A stretch of 64,000 nt of DNA, taken from positions 217,918-281,917 of the forward strand of contig NZ_LOKW01000003.1 in assembly GCF_002211305.1 (NCBI RefSeq), read 5' to 3'. This DNA is from Rhizobium sp. R634. GTDB lineage: Bacteria; Pseudomonadota; Alphaproteobacteria; Rhizobiales; Rhizobiaceae. Position numbers and translations under genes: made by a program. This document shows, in pieces, positions 1 through 9,013 of this stretch. The notes beneath the pieces were generated by a model. That model made no database searches. It was not told the DNA's origin and was given only the letters and a program-made list of their open reading frames with translations. Within the stretch, counting starts at the first letter, position 1. Every line of letters begins with the position of its first letter.

Positions 1-983
1 CGGACCGGCTCCGCGACGACATCTGTTTCGGCCTGAAAGATGACGCCTTGCGGCTGCGCTATCGCGTCGGCGATCTGCCGCGCGATACTTGCCTGAATTG
101 CAAGCTTGTTCTGAAGACGAAGATCGCCATCGAAATTGTCGGCCCAGATGACGGCTCCGTTCGCCTGGCGCACCAGCCTCACAACGGAGCGCAGCCTCGT
201 CCCGTCCATCTGGACATTGCCCTGAAGCAGGTAGCCGGCAGCATCGGCACGACCACCGGTTACGGGATCGGCCACCACGACAATGTCATCGAGCTGCGCA
301 AGCTGGCCGATAACATCGTCTCTCAGGCCACGGGCGATATCCGAACCCGAATCAACCGAGCTGTTTTCCGCAAACGCCTCGACAGCAACGGTCGGCACGG
401 CTGTTGGCTGAGAGCCAGTCGGTGCACCTCGCAGAATGAAAACCGCAGATGCAAGCGCAAGGAGAAGAAGGACGAGGGCAGTCGGGAGACCGGCTCCAAG
501 GCGGCGAGTGGCCGGCGGAGCCGGAGAAGGCGCTTGCTGAAGCGGATGATTTGGATCGGCCGGTTCTTCGATGCGGGAAGGTTCCGGCTCAGCCGGCGGC
601 GGAGCCGGTTCGTCCCGCAGATATTCGAAATGCGGCACATATCCGCCTTTAGGCACCGTAATGATGACCTCGTCCGCCTGGCCCGCGACGAGATAATAAC
701 GCTCCAGCGCCTTTCGAATCCGTCCGGCCTCGATCCGGACGACCGGATCATTCTGCGGGTCGAACGTAGCCTCCCGGCCGAACACCACATTGGCTATGGT
801 GAACGCTTTCAGGAAGCTCGACCGACCGGCGAGCGTCTCGCTGACGACGAATTCGAGGAAATTTCGGCCGCGCTTCGGCGCGTGAAATTCCTCGCTTGCG
901 AGAATTCGCTCGACTTGTCGGCAGATTTCCTCAGCCGTCGGCCTAAGACTGCTGAACGCATTGGCTTTCGTTGCGTTTCTCAT
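1..983 (-). CDS. Winged-helix/TolB-like regulatory protein, truncated by the window edge
   Basis: The frame is open from an ATG at 983 (AGGGG-type ribosome site just upstream) to base 1 with no stop, so the C-terminus lies outside the window. Residues 1-110 look like a winged-helix-type domain: ..FLEFVVSETLAGR.., ..FGREATFDPQNDPVVRIEAGR.., then VPKGGY. A proline/glutamate-rich linker, one membrane segment (LVLLLLALASAVFIL) and a periplasmic domain follow, the latter with VAVEAF..VIGQLAQLDDIVVV and GAVIWADNFDGDL. The same order and motifs occur in the complete protein at 11276-13069, so the two are paralogs. In that protein the missing part is TPR-like. Proteins of this build are often annotated as adenylate-cyclase-like or TPR proteins, but no cyclase domain is visible here. 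Membrane-tethered regulator is inference. Confidence 0.75.
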   Translation of the reverse strand, partial: MRNATKANAFSSLRPTAEEICRQVERILASEEFHAPKRGRNFLEFVVSETLAGRSSFLKAFTIANVVFGREATFDPQNDPVVRIEAGRIRKALERYYLVAGQADEVIITVPKGGYVPHFEYLRDEPAPPPAEPEPSRIEEPADPNHPLQQAPSPAPPATRRLGAGLPTALVLLLLALASAVFILRGAPTGSQPTAVPTVAVEAFAENSSVDSGSDIARGLRDDVIGQLAQLDDIVVVADPVTGGRADAAGYLLQGNVQMDGTRLRSVVRLVRQANGAVIWADNFDGDLRLQNKLAIQASIARQIADAIAQPQGVIFQAETDVVAEPV

Positions 984-1252
984 GCTCGCCCCTACGACAA
1001 GATCACGCAATTATGTAAGCACCTTCTAAAGCATCATATCCCAGGAGCCTGGAGTTGCAAGAGCCGCTTCGCATTATCGAGCACACGTTGAAGCAAGCGG
1101 ACCTGCGGCAAGTCGCCGGGATTTTTTCCCGAGCGCAACAACCGAGGATTCGTTGCCAAATCCGGCACATTTCTTTGTGATCCCGGGAACGATCCGACGC
1201 TTTCATCGCTTCGTATTCATTGCGGGGCATGTCTTGAATGCGGAGCTGATCG

Positions 1253-1489
1253 ATGAGCCAGGAGCGCGGTCGCAGAAAACTGATGTTGAGACTCCCCGAT
1301 ATCCGGCATCTTCTGGCCGGCATGACCAGTGAGGCGCTCGGGGAAATGTTCGAAGCCTATGATCTTGCCGTCGATGCGCTGGAGCGGTTTCGAAAACAGA
1401 GCCCGATGGCAGAAGAACTGATCAGCGAGTATGAACAGCTCTGCCGTGAAATCGAGCAGGAGGTCGTCGTCTACTGCAAGAGCCGGTGA
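1253..1489 (+). CDS. Small helical hypothetical protein (78 aa)
   Basis: A 78-residue protein, almost entirely predicted helical. Its core (F.AYDLAVDALERFRKQSP...EYEQLCREIEQEV) resembles the core of the 104-residue protein at 7248-7562 (FRSMCEDLAAAAEALA...EYAGLVEALLKEMREAI), so both may belong to one small rhizobial family. The second ATG at codon 11 gives a slightly shorter alternative. There is no signal peptide, membrane segment or catalytic motif. It is divergent from the truncated regulator at 1-983 and convergent with the permease gene ending at 1519, 29 bp away. Function unknown. Moderate confidence because the gene is short. Confidence 0.55.
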   Translation: MSQERGRRKLMLRLPDIRHLLAGMTSEALGEMFEAYDLAVDALERFRKQSPMAEELISEYEQLCREIEQEVVVYCKSR

Positions 1490-1518
1490 ACTCGGCTGGT
1501 ACAGGCTGCGACAACCAC

Positions 1519-2673
1519 TCATTCAGCGGGCCCGATGCGTCCCGTCTGGACATCGAAACCGGCTGTGCTGCTTTCCGGCTCGGTCGGGATCACTTGCGGC
1601 CATGCCCAGGCCCTCAGGAGCTCATAGAAGACGCTGAGCACGATCGGCCCCAAAAACAGGCCCAGAAGCCCGTGGGAAAGAGTGCCGCCGATGACGCCGA
1701 TCAGGATCACCGGCATCGGGGTCGAGAGGCCTCTCGCCATCAGGATGGGCTTCAATATGTTGTCGATGACCATGATCGGCACCGCAACGACGGTGAAGGC
1801 AAGGGCGAGGGAAGGCGACCACGAAAACCACGACCAAATGATGACCGGAAGAAGCACGAGGCCAGGCCCGAGCTGCATCAGGCAAAGCATGAAAATCCCG
1901 AACGTCAGCGCCCCGCGCGCCGGGACGCCGAAGACGGCGAAGCATAGCCCGCAGAGGAGCGTCTGCAGGAAGGCAACGCCGATGACGCCCCGGGATACGT
2001 TGCGCACCGTGGCTCCCGCCAGCCGGGCAAAGCCGACGCCCTTTTCACCGGCGATCCGGCTCGCCAGCACCTGTATTGCTCCAGCCAGCCGTGCCGCTCT
2101 CGTCAGAAAGATGCCGGAAAGAATGATCGAAGCGACAAAGCTCAATACGCCGCCGCCGATCGAGGCGAGCTTTGCGACGATAACGGCCGCAACTTCACGA
2201 ATGGGCGCCTGAAATTTGACGACGGTGGCAGCCAGATCGCCTGCAATCTGATTCCAGATGGAATAGAGCCGTTCGCCGACGACAGGCCATTCCCGAATGG
2301 CGGCCGGCGCCGAGGGCAGCGTAAAGTTCTCCGTCCATAATTTGCCGATCAGCGCCTGCGCGGCATCGGCGAAATTGACCGCAACGAGGGCAAGCGGCGC
2401 GATGATCAGGACGAGACAAAAGAGGACGATGATGATGGCCGCGATGACGGGCCGGTTTCCCATCACCCGGGAGAGCGCCTCGAACATTGGGAAAAGCGCG
2501 ATCGCAAGGATGGCCGACCAGATGACGATCAGTGCAAAAGGGGCGATGAGAACCAAGGTCCAATAAGCGAAAAGCCCGATGATGCCCAATCGGACGAGAT
2601 CGCTTATCCTTGCCTCTATCGAAATCTGCCCCGGCCCCGCTGCCTGGGCCGCCCGATCGCCTGTATTCTCCAT
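1519..2673 (-). CDS. AI-2E family (UPF0118/PerM-like) transporter
   Basis: A 384-residue polytopic inner-membrane protein. The N-terminal pair of membrane segments is LVRLGIIGLFAYWTLVLIAPFALIVIWSAILAIALFP, followed by a second pair at about 75-100. A long soluble segment spans about 105-200, and a C-terminal set of helices includes the glycine-rich IGVIGGTLSHGLLGLFLGPIVLS. This is the layout of the AI-2E/PerM exporter family, whose members export autoinducer-2 or act as Na+/H+ antiporters; substrate cannot be assigned here. Length matches the family norm (350-390). No operon partner is evident: PPK2 downstream of SulP ends at 2811, and a palindromic repeat lies between. Confidence 0.85.
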   Translation of the reverse strand: MENTGDRAAQAAGPGQISIEARISDLVRLGIIGLFAYWTLVLIAPFALIVIWSAILAIALFPMFEALSRVMGNRPVIAAIIIVLFCLVLIIAPLALVAVNFADAAQALIGKLWTENFTLPSAPAAIREWPVVGERLYSIWNQIAGDLAATVVKFQAPIREVAAVIVAKLASIGGGVLSFVASIILSGIFLTRAARLAGAIQVLASRIAGEKGVGFARLAGATVRNVSRGVIGVAFLQTLLCGLCFAVFGVPARGALTFGIFMLCLMQLGPGLVLLPVIIWSWFSWSPSLALAFTVVAVPIMVIDNILKPILMARGLSTPMPVILIGVIGGTLSHGLLGLFLGPIVLSVFYELLRAWAWPQVIPTEPESSTAGFDVQTGRIGPAE

Positions 2674-2697
2674 CGCTGCATCCCGTCCGCCTCATTC

Positions 2698-2792
2698 CAG
2701 AGCGGTTCAGCTTTTCAGGAAAACGCAGAACCGCCCTAACCTTTGTCTTGACGCAATTTCCGGCAAAAGCGCTTCGCGCTTTGCTGGAATTG
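2698..2792. repeat. RIME-like intergenic palindromic element
   Basis: Two adjacent hairpins fill the gap between the permease start and PPK2 stop. The first pairs GCGGTTC (2702-2708) with GAACCGC (2728-2734). The second pairs the CAATTTCCGGCAAAAGCG segment (2754-2771) with CGCTTTGCTGGAATTG (2777-2792). A roughly 100-bp element with two palindromes fits the published description of Rhizobium intergenic mosaic elements. Assignment to RIME1 specifically is from memory, not from an alignment. Confidence 0.6.
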
Positions 2793-2810
2793 CCTCAGGC
2801 CGAGGTCGCC

Positions 2811-3647
2811 TTACGACGTCGCGTCCGGCACGACGTGACGGACGCTGCGGTCTTCCATGAAGTCGGCCGGCCGCTTCTGGCGTTTTCCGAGATCCGGCGC
2901 TTCGAATTTCACGCGCTCGTAGGGAATGGACTGCAGGATGTGCGAGATGCAGTTGACCCGGGCGCGTTTCTTGTCATCCGAGGGCACGATCCACCACGGC
3001 GCGTGCTTACTGTCGGTCATCCGCAGCATCTCGTCATAGGCGCGCGTGTAGTCCCACCAGCGCTGGTAGGATTCGACGTCCATCGGGCTGAGCTTCCACT
3101 GGCGTACCGGGTCGTCGATCCGGCGCCGGAAACGGCGTTCCTGTTCTTCCTCGCTGACGGTCAGGAAGTATTTCAGCAGAATGACGCCGCTTTCGACGAT
3201 CGCGGCCTCGAAGCGGGGCGCCAGTTCGAGGAAACGCTGCGCCTTCTTTTCGCTGCTGAACCCCATGACGCGGTCGACGCCGGCGCGGTTGTACCAGCTG
3301 CGGTCGAAGATGACGATTTCACCGGCGGCCGGCAGATGCGCGATATAACGCTGCATGTAGATCTGGGATTTCTCGCGGTCCGTGGGCGCCGGCAGCGCCA
3401 CGACGCGAAAGACGCGCGGGCTGACCCTTTCGGTTATACGCTTGATCATGCCGCCTTTGCCGGCGGCATCTCGTCCCTCGAAGATGATAACGACCCTGGC
3501 GCCCGCCTTCTTGACCCAAGCCTGCAGATGGGCCAACTCCACCTGCAGCCGCCCGATTTCCTTGTCGTAATCCCATTTCTTTTTCTTCTTATCCTTGGCG
3601 ACGCGGGCCTCTCCATCCGTTTGTCTCGGCTCGTAATTCTCGTCCAT
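2811..3647 (-). CDS. ppk2: Polyphosphate kinase 2 (PPK2)
   Basis: A 278-residue class I-type PPK2, which transfers phosphate between polyphosphate and nucleoside diphosphates or triphosphates. Visible motifs are the Walker A GRDAAGKGG (residues 58-66), Walker B/catalytic DRSWYNR (115-121), and downstream arginine-rich lid residues (EEEQERRFRRR). The lysine-rich N-terminus (KDKKKKKWDYDKE) is common in this family. I chose the ATG at 3647 because GGGAGGGAGAAAG precedes it; an upstream in-frame ATG at 3713 would overlap the SulP gene and has no ribosome site. The gene starts 20 bp after the SulP stop codon, so the two are very likely one operon. Confidence 0.93.
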   Translation of the reverse strand: MDENYEPRQTDGEARVAKDKKKKKWDYDKEIGRLQVELAHLQAWVKKAGARVVIIFEGRDAAGKGGMIKRITERVSPRVFRVVALPAPTDREKSQIYMQRYIAHLPAAGEIVIFDRSWYNRAGVDRVMGFSSEKKAQRFLELAPRFEAAIVESGVILLKYFLTVSEEEQERRFRRRIDDPVRQWKLSPMDVESYQRWWDYTRAYDEMLRMTDSKHAPWWIVPSDDKKRARVNCISHILQSIPYERVKFEAPDLGKRQKRPADFMEDRSVRHVVPDATS

Positions 3648-3666
3648 CTTTCTCCCTCCCGTTTGC

Positions 3667-5385
3667 CTAAAGTGCATGGCTCGCCGAAGCGGCATCGCCG
3701 GCCTCGCCGGCATTTCCGGTCAGCGTTCTCAGCGCCTCTTCTCTGCCGTTGAAAAAATTATCGGGACCGATCTCCTTGACGACGCCCGCACGCTCGAGAA
3801 TGCCGCGGCTTTGCTCGCCGAGATCGGCCACCGCGAAGACGATATTCCGTTTGGCCAGAACCTTCGCCACGGCGTCGAGCGCAGCAGCGCCGGTGCTGTC
3901 GATATGGGTGACGGCGCCGGCATCGAGCACGAGGCATCTGGTGTCGGCGGGAAGCTCCTTTGCGACCGAGGTCAGCCGCAAGCGCACATAATCGGCGTTG
4001 TAAAACAGAATGCTGCCCTGGATCGTGAAGACGGCCGCGCCCTCGATGGGGCGAGCCTCCGGAAAGCGCGCGAGCTCGAAGAAACCGGGCCGTCCTTCGA
4101 TGCGACCGAGAAGGCCGTCGCGGGGAAACATCGTCCGACGCAAGAGATAGACAAGGGTTGCAGCAACCGCGACGACGACGCCGTTGAGAACGCCGAAGCT
4201 GATCGCGCCCCACATGGCGATCAGCGCGAAAATGAATTCCATGCGGCTGATGCGCCAGATCTTTTTCAATTCGTGAACGTCGATGAGGCTGATCGCCGCC
4301 GTTGCGAGAATTGCGGCAAGTGCCGGGATCGGGAGGATCCGCAGCGCGCTTTGAAGGAAGACGAGTGCGGCAATCAGGGTCGCGGCCGAAACCAGGCCGG
4401 CGAGTTGCGAAACGCCACCCGTCGCCAGGTTGATCGCGGTTCGCGAATCCGAGACGCTGACGGGAAACGAACCGAAAAGGCCGGGTGCGATATTGGCGGC
4501 ACCAAGCCCGACCAGCTCCTGATTGGCATCCACTTCCTCGCCGGTCCGCGATCCGAAGCTTCTGGCCGCAACGATCCCGGCGCCGAAGCTGACGAGGAAG
4601 ATCGCGGCCGAACCGAGCACGATCTTGTCGAGAGGCATCTGATGCAATGCGGGCAGGGACAGGCTCGGCAGTCCGCTCGGAATGTCGCCGACAACGGCGA
4701 TGCCCCGGCCCTCGAAGTCAAAGACCGCGGAAAGAACGACCGAGAGGACGACCACCAGAACAGGGCCTGGAATTCTGAAGCGAAAGACCCGGACAATCCA
4801 TAACAGCATGAACATGGCGAGGCCGAGGACGAGCGAAGGCCAGTGAATCAGGCCGCTCTTGGCGAGCATCTCGGCGAGCGGCGGGATCAATCCGTCCGAT
4901 TCGATCTTCACCCCTGTGAAACGGCCGATTTGTCCGACGAGGATCGACAGCGACACGCCGGCAAAAAATCCGACGAGGATGGGACGGGACAGGAAGCTTG
5001 CGAGAACGCCGAGCCTCAGCAATTTTGCCGCGATGCAGAAGATGCCGACGCCGAGGGCAAGGGCGGCGGCGATGGCGACCCTATTGGCGTCCGCGCCAGC
5101 GGGTTCGGCTGCGATGATGGCGCCCATGGCGGCCGCCAGCACAGTCATGGTCGCGGCATCGGGGCCGACGACCAGAAGCCGGGAGGGACCGAAGATCGCA
5201 TAGGCGATCGGCGCGACGATGCTGGCATAGATGCCCGTTTCCGGTGGCAGGCCGGCGATGGCGGGATAGGCGATGGCGCTCGGCAAGCCGACGGCGGCGA
5301 TCGACAGCCCGGCCGGAATGTCACTGCGGAGCCAGTCTCTGTTGAAGCCGGCAAGGCCCCGCAACATCGGAAGACTTCCTATCAC
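3667..5385 (-). CDS. SulP family anion transporter with STAS domain
   Basis: A 572-residue SLC26/SulP protein. An N-terminal membrane domain of about ten or more helices contains the family signature region (GLPSAIAYPAIAGLPPETGIYASIVAPIAYAIFG split over residues 33-67). It is followed by a cytoplasmic STAS domain (about 440-555), where LVLDAGAVTHIDSTGAAALD is the conserved phosphorylation/anti-sigma-factor-antagonist loop. Family members carry sulfate, bicarbonate or dicarboxylates; the substrate here is not determinable. It is the first gene of a probable SulP-PPK2 operon, PPK2 starting 20 bp beyond its stop. No transcriptional signal was clear upstream. Confidence 0.92.
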   Translation of the reverse strand: MIGSLPMLRGLAGFNRDWLRSDIPAGLSIAAVGLPSAIAYPAIAGLPPETGIYASIVAPIAYAIFGPSRLLVVGPDAATMTVLAAAMGAIIAAEPAGADANRVAIAAALALGVGIFCIAAKLLRLGVLASFLSRPILVGFFAGVSLSILVGQIGRFTGVKIESDGLIPPLAEMLAKSGLIHWPSLVLGLAMFMLLWIVRVFRFRIPGPVLVVVLSVVLSAVFDFEGRGIAVVGDIPSGLPSLSLPALHQMPLDKIVLGSAAIFLVSFGAGIVAARSFGSRTGEEVDANQELVGLGAANIAPGLFGSFPVSVSDSRTAINLATGGVSQLAGLVSAATLIAALVFLQSALRILPIPALAAILATAAISLIDVHELKKIWRISRMEFIFALIAMWGAISFGVLNGVVVAVAATLVYLLRRTMFPRDGLLGRIEGRPGFFELARFPEARPIEGAAVFTIQGSILFYNADYVRLRLTSVAKELPADTRCLVLDAGAVTHIDSTGAAALDAVAKVLAKRNIVFAVADLGEQSRGILERAGVVKEIGPDNFFNGREEALRTLTGNAGEAGDAASASHAL

Positions 5386-5471
5386 GGCTGGTCCCTATCC
5401 CTTGCCCTGTCGCCCTTGTGCCCACCCTCGCCCAGATCGCATCGACGACGGCTCCAGGAGCGGCATCCGTT

Positions 5472-6629
5472 TCAGTGCTCGAGGAACACGTAATTCATCC
5501 AGCTGCTCATGCGCAGCAGGACCTTGCGGAGAATGGCGACGTGGTGCCAATGGTGCGTGTACACTGCGACGTCCGCGACCACGCCGCCCGGCAGCTGATA
5601 TTCGTCGGTATTTTCGAGCAGCTCGATCCGAGCCAGCGTTTGCCCGGCAGCCAGGCGCTCGGGCGATTGCGGGTCGATCAGTGCACCGCTCGGCTGCAGC
5701 TGGCCCTGGGCCATCACATCGATGACTTCCTGCACCCGGGCCTTGAATATCTTGCCGGGCACGGCTTTGAAGGAAACCTCCGCCTCGTCGCCGACGCGCA
5801 CGCGCTGCAGCGAGTTCTGGATGAAGGCGGCCGCCAGCATGCGGTCCTGGCTGTCGATGAAGACCATGACCGGCCGCAGCGGAAGCGGATTGGCCATCAT
5901 GCCGGGACGAAGAAAGACCTGCGTGACATAGCCGTCGGTCGGTGCGCGTACGACCGTCTGGTCGAGCTCGTATTCGGCATTCTTCAATTCCGCCTGCAGC
6001 CGCGCAACCGTCGGGTTCGTTCCATTGATTTCGGATTCATACGCAAGCTTTGCCTGCACCGCTTGCGCGCGCGCCGTATCGACCGCAGCCTCTGCGGTCA
6101 GATAGATGCCGCGCCGGTTTTCGACCTCGAGTTCGGAAAAGACCGCACCCCGACCGCTCGACTTCGCATTCTCGTTCGACTGCTGGAATTTTTCAAAGGC
6201 CTGCAAGGACCTGTCCCTCGAGGCTTCGGCGCCCGTGACCGCCGAATTGGCAGCGTCCACCGCCGCTTTCAATTGCAGCACTGTCTGCTCGGCTTCGGCG
6301 AGCGCGGCTTTCTTTTGATCAACCGAAAACTGGTATGGGCGAGGATCGATGCGAAAGAGGATGTCGCCCTTCTTCAACGGCACGTTCGGCGTCACCGGAA
6401 CCTCGACGACCTGGCCTCCGACAACGGGAATAACTGGAGCCGAGGTGAAATAGATGCGCCCGTCGCTCGAATAGGGGTGATTGTAGCTCATCAGAAGCAG
6501 GAGGGCGGAGATCAGGAATATGCCGCCGAGGACGGCCGTCGCGAGCGTCCACTGGTTCACCGGAATCCTGAATATCTTGAAGATCGTCCAGCAGATCGCG
6601 GCATAGGTCAGGATGAGAAGCAGATCCAT
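5472..6629 (-). CDS. HlyD-family membrane fusion protein (YiaV/YibH-like)
   Basis: A 385-residue periplasmic adaptor. Near the N-terminus are two membrane helices (LLLILTYAAICWTIFKIF and TLATAVLGGIFLISALLLLM). A biotinyl-lipoyl-like half motif (VGGQVVEVPV..NVPLKKGDILFRIDPRPYQ), a coiled-coil hairpin (about 110-220), the second lipoyl half (VVRAPTDGYVTQVFLRPG) and a beta-barrel follow. The real start is the ATG at 6629, which overlaps the stop codon of the DUF3302 gene by one base (TGATG). The long upstream open frame is only a shadow of that gene. The pairing with a DUF3302 protein matches the E. coli yiaW-yiaV pair. No cognate transporter lies alongside. Confidence 0.88.
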   Translation of the reverse strand: MDLLLILTYAAICWTIFKIFRIPVNQWTLATAVLGGIFLISALLLLMSYNHPYSSDGRIYFTSAPVIPVVGGQVVEVPVTPNVPLKKGDILFRIDPRPYQFSVDQKKAALAEAEQTVLQLKAAVDAANSAVTGAEASRDRSLQAFEKFQQSNENAKSSGRGAVFSELEVENRRGIYLTAEAAVDTARAQAVQAKLAYESEINGTNPTVARLQAELKNAEYELDQTVVRAPTDGYVTQVFLRPGMMANPLPLRPVMVFIDSQDRMLAAAFIQNSLQRVRVGDEAEVSFKAVPGKIFKARVQEVIDVMAQGQLQPSGALIDPQSPERLAAGQTLARIELLENTDEYQLPGGVVADVAVYTHHWHHVAILRKVLLRMSSWMNYVFLEH

Positions 6630-6976
6630 CAGGCGTTCTCCCTCTGCGGCTCCGAGGTTTGCGCCTCGAGCTCGGCGATCCTGGCGTGGAGACGGGCAAT
6701 TTCCGCATTCGCCTCCGCTTCCGCCGACAGCTTTCCGTCCTGCCGGATGCCCCAGCCGCGGTCTTCTCGGTAAATCGTTGCCCAGATGAACAGGAACGGC
6801 CAGATCGCATGCAGCGTGAAGAGACTGACCCATCCGGCAACATGGATGGCGTCCTGATGAGGGTGATTGCGCGCCTTGGCCATCAGATGCGGAATGTCGT
6901 GAATGGCAATCACCGCATAGAAGAGCGTGACGACGACGAACACCAGCACACCCAAGGCAAAATAGTCGAGAAACAC
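6629..6976 (-). CDS. DUF3302 inner-membrane protein (YiaW-like)
   Basis: A 115-residue protein closely resembling E. coli YiaW: FLDYFALGVLVFVVVTLFY, then HDIPHLMAKARNHPHQDAIHVAGW, then a second membrane helix and a C-terminal coiled coil (AEANAEIARLHARIAELEAQ). I place the start at the GTG at 6976, preceded by AAGGAGAGG at good spacing, because the family begins almost exactly at FLDYF; an ATG at 7021 would add 15 residues not seen in YiaW. It is translationally coupled to the HlyD gene by a one-base stop/start overlap. Function unknown; probably a partner of the adaptor. Confidence 0.85.
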   Translation of the reverse strand: MFLDYFALGVLVFVVVTLFYAVIAIHDIPHLMAKARNHPHQDAIHVAGWVSLFTLHAIWPFLFIWATIYREDRGWGIRQDGKLSAEAEANAEIARLHARIAELEAQTSEPQRENA

Positions 6977-7247
6977 GACCCCTCTCCTTCCGGCTTGATC
7001 CAGCCGAGCCATTGATCGCAAGCGAGAATGGAATAGTAGGCCCGTTTCGGTGCAAAGGCCCGTAGCATCGCGTAATCTCTATCGAGGCGTTCGCCGATGA
7101 TCCGACGGATGAAATTGCCTGTGCGGCGGGGAGAGATGCGAGATCAGCGAACCGCATCGTAAGATCGCGTATTTTACGTCTGCAGCCGGTTCGACTGTTA
7201 TATAATTTCTCTCATCTGCTTAGCGCAGTTCGGCGGCGGGGGCGGAA

Positions 7248-7562
7248 ATGGCGTCGGGAGAAGGCACATCGACTTATTTGTCCGCCCTTGAGACGGCCGA
7301 GGCTTATTTTTCCGACCAGGCGCGGCTGGTGCAGCGCCTTTTCTATGTCAGCGAGGCATTTCGCAGCATGTGCGAGGATCTTGCTGCCGCAGCCGAGGCT
7401 TTGGCGCATGTCGAGCAATTGCCTCTCCCGGTACGGGAGGCGCGGCGGCTGGAATATGCGGGCCTGGTCGAGGCGCTGTTGAAAGAGATGCGGGAGGCGA
7501 TATCGCAATCGAAAATCGTGATGCTCCGGCGGTCGCCTGCCGCCGGTCCCAAGTCTCCGTGA
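7248..7562 (+). CDS. Small helical hypothetical protein (104 aa)
   Basis: A 104-residue helical protein with the core FRSMCEDLAAAAEALAHVE...REARRLEYAGLVEALLKEM. It appears related to the 78-residue protein at 1253-1489. No signal peptide, metal-binding or catalytic pattern is seen. The ATG at 7248 follows a GGCGGGGGCGGA tract that could act as the ribosome site. It is divergent from the DUF3302 gene, with about 270 bp of intergenic DNA, and lies 42 bp upstream of the DUF3300 gene on the same strand. Function unknown. Confidence 0.6.
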   Translation: MASGEGTSTYLSALETAEAYFSDQARLVQRLFYVSEAFRSMCEDLAAAAEALAHVEQLPLPVREARRLEYAGLVEALLKEMREAISQSKIVMLRRSPAAGPKSP

Positions 7563-7604
7563 ACACATCCGTCATGCAACTGAATCAGGGGAGGTCGACG
7601 TGCG

Positions 7605-8984
7605 ATGAAAGCAATGTCCCGCAAACTGCTGGGTGGATTGTCGGCTCTGGCGATCATCGCGCTGCAGCCGGCCTTTCCCACGCGAGCGCAGGCTCCCGCC
7701 CCGGCTGCCGCGCCTGCCCAAACGGGCACAGAACAAGCTGCGGCGACCCTTCTTTCGGAAGATGAACTCGAGGTGCTGGTGGCGCGGATCGCGCTCTATC
7801 CGGACGAGCTGGTGGCTGCAATTTCGGCAGCATCGCTCTTTCCCCTGCAGATCATCGAAGCCCAGCGTTTTCTGGACGCGAAAAAGAAAAACGCCGATCT
7901 CAAGCCCAAAAGCGATTGGGACGGCAGCGTCGTTTCGCTGCTCAACTACCCTGACATTGTCAAGATGATGAGCGAGGATCTCGATTGGACCCAGTCGCTC
8001 GCCGATGCGCTCGCCAACCAGCAGAAGGACGTCTTGATCGCCATTCAGCAGCTTCGCGACGAGGCGGTGGCGAAAAACATCATCAAGACGGATGACAAGG
8101 TGACCGTCGTCACCGAAAACGACAACGTCATCATCCGGCCGACCGATCCCGAGAAGATCTATATCCCGCAATATCCGCCGGAAATGCTCTATGAGCCGGA
8201 CTACGCCGCAGAGCCGATCTCCTATTATCCGGACTATTACGACAACTATTACTATCCGGGCGCGGGGTTCTTTGCCGCTGCGGTCACCGGGCTCACCTGG
8301 GCGGCCATCGTCAATTGGGACGACTGGGGCGTGTGGGGCGGTCGCTGGGATGGCGATATCGACATCGATTGCAACAATTGCCTGAACAATCGCAACTTCA
8401 ACGGAAAAATGAAGTGGAATGACGTCGACTGGGCAAATGTCGACCGCAGCAAGCTCAGCATCGGCAAGGATCAGCTTGCCAAGCTGGACCGGTCGGCGAT
8501 CAAGTCGGGGCTTCAAGCCGACAATCGCAATCAGCTGCGCAACAAGGCTGCGGACATGAAGGCGGCGCAGAGGCCGGGCAATCGCGGCACGGCGGCGCGC
8601 GCGGACGATATCAGAAAAGGAACGGTGCAGGGGCTGAAGGCCAAACCGCAGGCGAACAAGCCGACGGCCGCCAATCGCCAGAACGTGTCCCGGCCGGAAA
8701 ATCGTCCGCAAAAATCCGCCAATCGCCCGGCTAAACCGACGCAGAAATCCGCCAACAGACCCAGCAAACCGCAGATGGCCGCCAGGCCCGACAATCGCGG
8801 ACGCCAGCCAAGCGCGCTCGGCAATGTTCAATCCGGCCGCCAGCAGGCCGTCGCTTCGAAACGAGGGGCGCAAAGCATGGGCGCTCACCGCCAGTCAGCG
8901 CGCCCCGTTCATCACTCGCGCCCGATGCCGTCGCGCGGCGGCGGCGGCCGCGGCGGTGGCGGTGGCGGCAGGGGACGGCGATGA
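7605..8984 (+). CDS. DUF3300 domain-containing exported protein
   Basis: A 459-residue protein with an N-terminal signal peptide (about 1-28, ending near TRAQA). The DUF3300 core begins LSEDELEVLVARIALYPDELVAAISAAS and includes the aromatic motif YIPQYPPEMLYEP at about 185-197. A tyrosine-rich stretch and one hydrophobic helix (AGFFAAAVTGLTWAAIV) precede a tail of some 200 residues that is basic, low in complexity (repeated NRP/ANRP) and ends in Gly/Arg. The tail is probably disordered and could bind polyanions. The start at 7605 has GGGGAGG about 10 bp upstream. Its stop overlaps an ATG of the DUF2950 gene, so the two are likely co-expressed, as often seen for these domains. Biochemical role unknown. 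Confidence 0.88.
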   Translation: MKAMSRKLLGGLSALAIIALQPAFPTRAQAPAPAAAPAQTGTEQAAATLLSEDELEVLVARIALYPDELVAAISAASLFPLQIIEAQRFLDAKKKNADLKPKSDWDGSVVSLLNYPDIVKMMSEDLDWTQSLADALANQQKDVLIAIQQLRDEAVAKNIIKTDDKVTVVTENDNVIIRPTDPEKIYIPQYPPEMLYEPDYAAEPISYYPDYYDNYYYPGAGFFAAAVTGLTWAAIVNWDDWGVWGGRWDGDIDIDCNNCLNNRNFNGKMKWNDVDWANVDRSKLSIGKDQLAKLDRSAIKSGLQADNRNQLRNKAADMKAAQRPGNRGTAARADDIRKGTVQGLKAKPQANKPTAANRQNVSRPENRPQKSANRPAKPTQKSANRPSKPQMAARPDNRGRQPSALGNVQSGRQQAVASKRGAQSMGAHRQSARPVHHSRPMPSRGGGGRGGGGGGRGRR

Positions 8985-9013
8985 CACCCATTACGAGCCC
9001 ATGGAGTTACGTC

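Noticed and set aside
48..1091. 347-codon plus-strand frame at the left edge
   Set aside because: It is the exact antisense codon phase of the edge-truncated regulator, whose protein is clearly homologous to the gene at 11276-13069.
1003..1323. 106-codon minus-strand frame between the edge gene and the 78-residue gene
   Set aside because: Overlaps the better-looking plus-strand gene, composition is cysteine- and arginine-rich as in shadows, and there is no ribosome site.
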